From Methylobacterium marchantiae (lineage in GTDB: Bacteria > Pseudomonadota > Alphaproteobacteria > Rhizobiales > Beijerinckiaceae), in contig NZ_BPQT01000022.1 in assembly GCF_022179405.1 (NCBI RefSeq), positions 61,032 to 125,031 of the forward strand: a DNA stretch of 64,000 bases, in the 5' to 3' direction. Shown piece after piece: positions 63,331-64,000 of this stretch. Positions within the stretch are counted from its first letter, which is position 1. Each line of letters opens with the position of its first letter. The notes under the pieces were generated by a model. That model was given only the letters and a program-made list of their open reading frames with translations. It did not search any database and was not told the origin of the DNA. Position numbers and translations under genes: made by a program.

Positions 63331-63496
63331 CGCAGGTTACGCCACACCGGATCGAGCGGGGCGCCCGGAAGGGGCCGCCGCGGAACGCTACACCGTCATC
63401 CATTCTCCGCGCTCGAGGCTAACGGGCGCCTAACGGGCGCCCGTCGCGATGTCCCAAAACCGATCCTGCACCGGCGATGCCTATGAAATGCCGAGC

Positions 63497-63748
63497 TTAC
63501 AGCCCGCCATTGCCGCCGCTCCCGCCGCCGGCGCTTCCGGTACCCGCCCCACGCGCCGGCTGGCTGGAATTGCCGGATGCGGCCGAACTGCCGCGTCCGT
63601 AACGGCCTCCGCTCGTATTGGCCGACATGCCCGCTTTGCTCATGCCCCGCTTTGAATGGCGCGAGCGCGCATCGGCGTCAGTCGTCATCTGCGCGAGAGC
63701 GAAGGAGGATACGGCCAGGGTGCAGAGTGTAAGGGCCAACGTTTTCAT
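63497..63748 (-). CDS. Small exported Ser/Gly-rich protein
   Basis: An 83-residue protein that I do not recognise. A signal peptide covers about residues 1-20 (MKTLALTLCTLAVSSFALAQ). The mature part is Ser/Arg/Gly-rich and low-complexity (RSRHSKRGMSKAGMSANTSGG, then GSAGGGSGGNGGL at the C-terminus). There are no cysteines in the mature part. The frame stays open for 81 codons upstream of ATG 63748, but the signal peptide fixes the start. The function is unknown. Confidence 0.7.
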   Translation of the reverse strand: MKTLALTLCTLAVSSFALAQMTTDADARSRHSKRGMSKAGMSANTSGGRYGRGSSAASGNSSQPARGAGTGSAGGGSGGNGGL

Positions 63749-63826
63749 AGATGCTCCTGTCAATACAAGGAGCCAACGCGATAGCCCTTCAGAGTATCCA
63801 TGAGGGCCGGTAAAGCTTCGAACAGC

Positions 63827-63858
63827 AAAAGCCCCGCCTGGCGCGGGCCGGGCGGGGC
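63827..63858 (-). terminator. Rho-independent terminator near the right edge
   Basis: On the minus strand GCCCCGCC (63858-63851) pairs with GGCGGGGC (63838-63831) and is followed by TTTTGCTG. It should end a minus-strand transcript coming from the right. No clear gene is seen for it within the window (see findings). Confidence 0.7.
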
Positions 63859-64000
63859 GAAGTCGGGAAGTCCCCTCGGGGCGGAGGGTACGATGTAAAC
63901 GCGCTGCGTCGTGCCGATCATCCATGAAGAACGATGACCGCACAGATGTCGCATCACCGCAGGCGAGTACCGCCCTAGTTGTCGTTTCCAAGGAGGTTGT

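Noticed and set aside
63760-63957. 65-codon minus-strand frame near the right edge
   Set aside because: It reads straight through the stem of a strong minus-strand terminator (63827-63858), so it is unlikely to be translated.

Overview
The window is a GC-rich chromosomal stretch from an alphaproteobacterium of the order Hyphomicrobiales (Rhizobiales), most likely Methylobacterium or a close relative. The evidence is the conserved order thyA-folA-hflK-hflC-degP-serB-miaA, the alphaproteobacterial form of SspB, a CIRCE-controlled groESL operon, DUF2336, DUF2585 and DUF4169 proteins, an FtrABCD-type iron system, and intergenic repeats of a kind common in Methylobacteriaceae. The genus is an inference. 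There is no phage, CRISPR array or complete insertion sequence, and most genes are housekeeping or physiological.

Layout. 1-4.5 kb: a cut exported protein, rsmE, gshA, a Gly/Tyr-rich exported protein, a TusA-like protein and a NudK-like Nudix hydrolase. 4.6-6.9 kb: an RTX-type protein. 7-15 kb: a complete fructose PTS locus, with a LacI-type regulator divergent from fruB (EIIA-HPr-EI), fruK, fruA (EIIBC) and an OprB-like porin; two operators can be read in the divergent promoter. 15-22 kb: a diguanylate cyclase, tRNA-Thr(CGT), a TerB-like protein, an LrgA/LrgB pair, an SbmA/YddA-like ABC exporter and two small exported or anchored proteins. 22.1-22.8 kb is an AT-rich island with no convincing gene, followed by TadE- and TadG-like genes. 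25-27.3 kb: a MITE-like element, groEL, groES and CIRCE.

27.4-33.4 kb: a CorA-type transporter, a polysaccharide flippase, and glcE-DUF2585-glcF (glycolate oxidase subunits; glcD is not here). 33.4-35.8 kb: a degenerate DUF2283/DUF4258 pair, a ribbon-helix-helix protein, a DUF4169 protein and fumC. 35.9-39.1 kb: a cytochrome P450, sspB and a CPBP protease. 39.2-48.3 kb: thyA, folA, hflK, hflC, degP, serB, miaA, a 3-hydroxyisobutyrate dehydrogenase-like gene and moaA. 48.5-53.2 kb: a DUF971 protein, a MATE exporter, a glycosyltransferase and two DUF2336-region genes. 53.4-57.1 kb: the ferrous-iron uptake operon ftrA-ftrB-ftrD-ftrC plus a CsaA-like gene. 57-64 kb: a DUF167 protein, a CitE-like CoA-ester lyase, an Old Yellow Enzyme, a 1114-residue exported repeat protein and a small exported protein.

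The most unusual observation is at 33.4-33.84 kb. Two overlapping frames, DUF4258-like and DUF2283-like, run without internal stops, but each has lost its ATG exactly where an ATGA overlap would be expected: ATA at one junction and ACG at the other. The second change also removes the upstream gene's stop. This looks like a recently silenced, or unusually initiated, toxin-antitoxin-like cassette.
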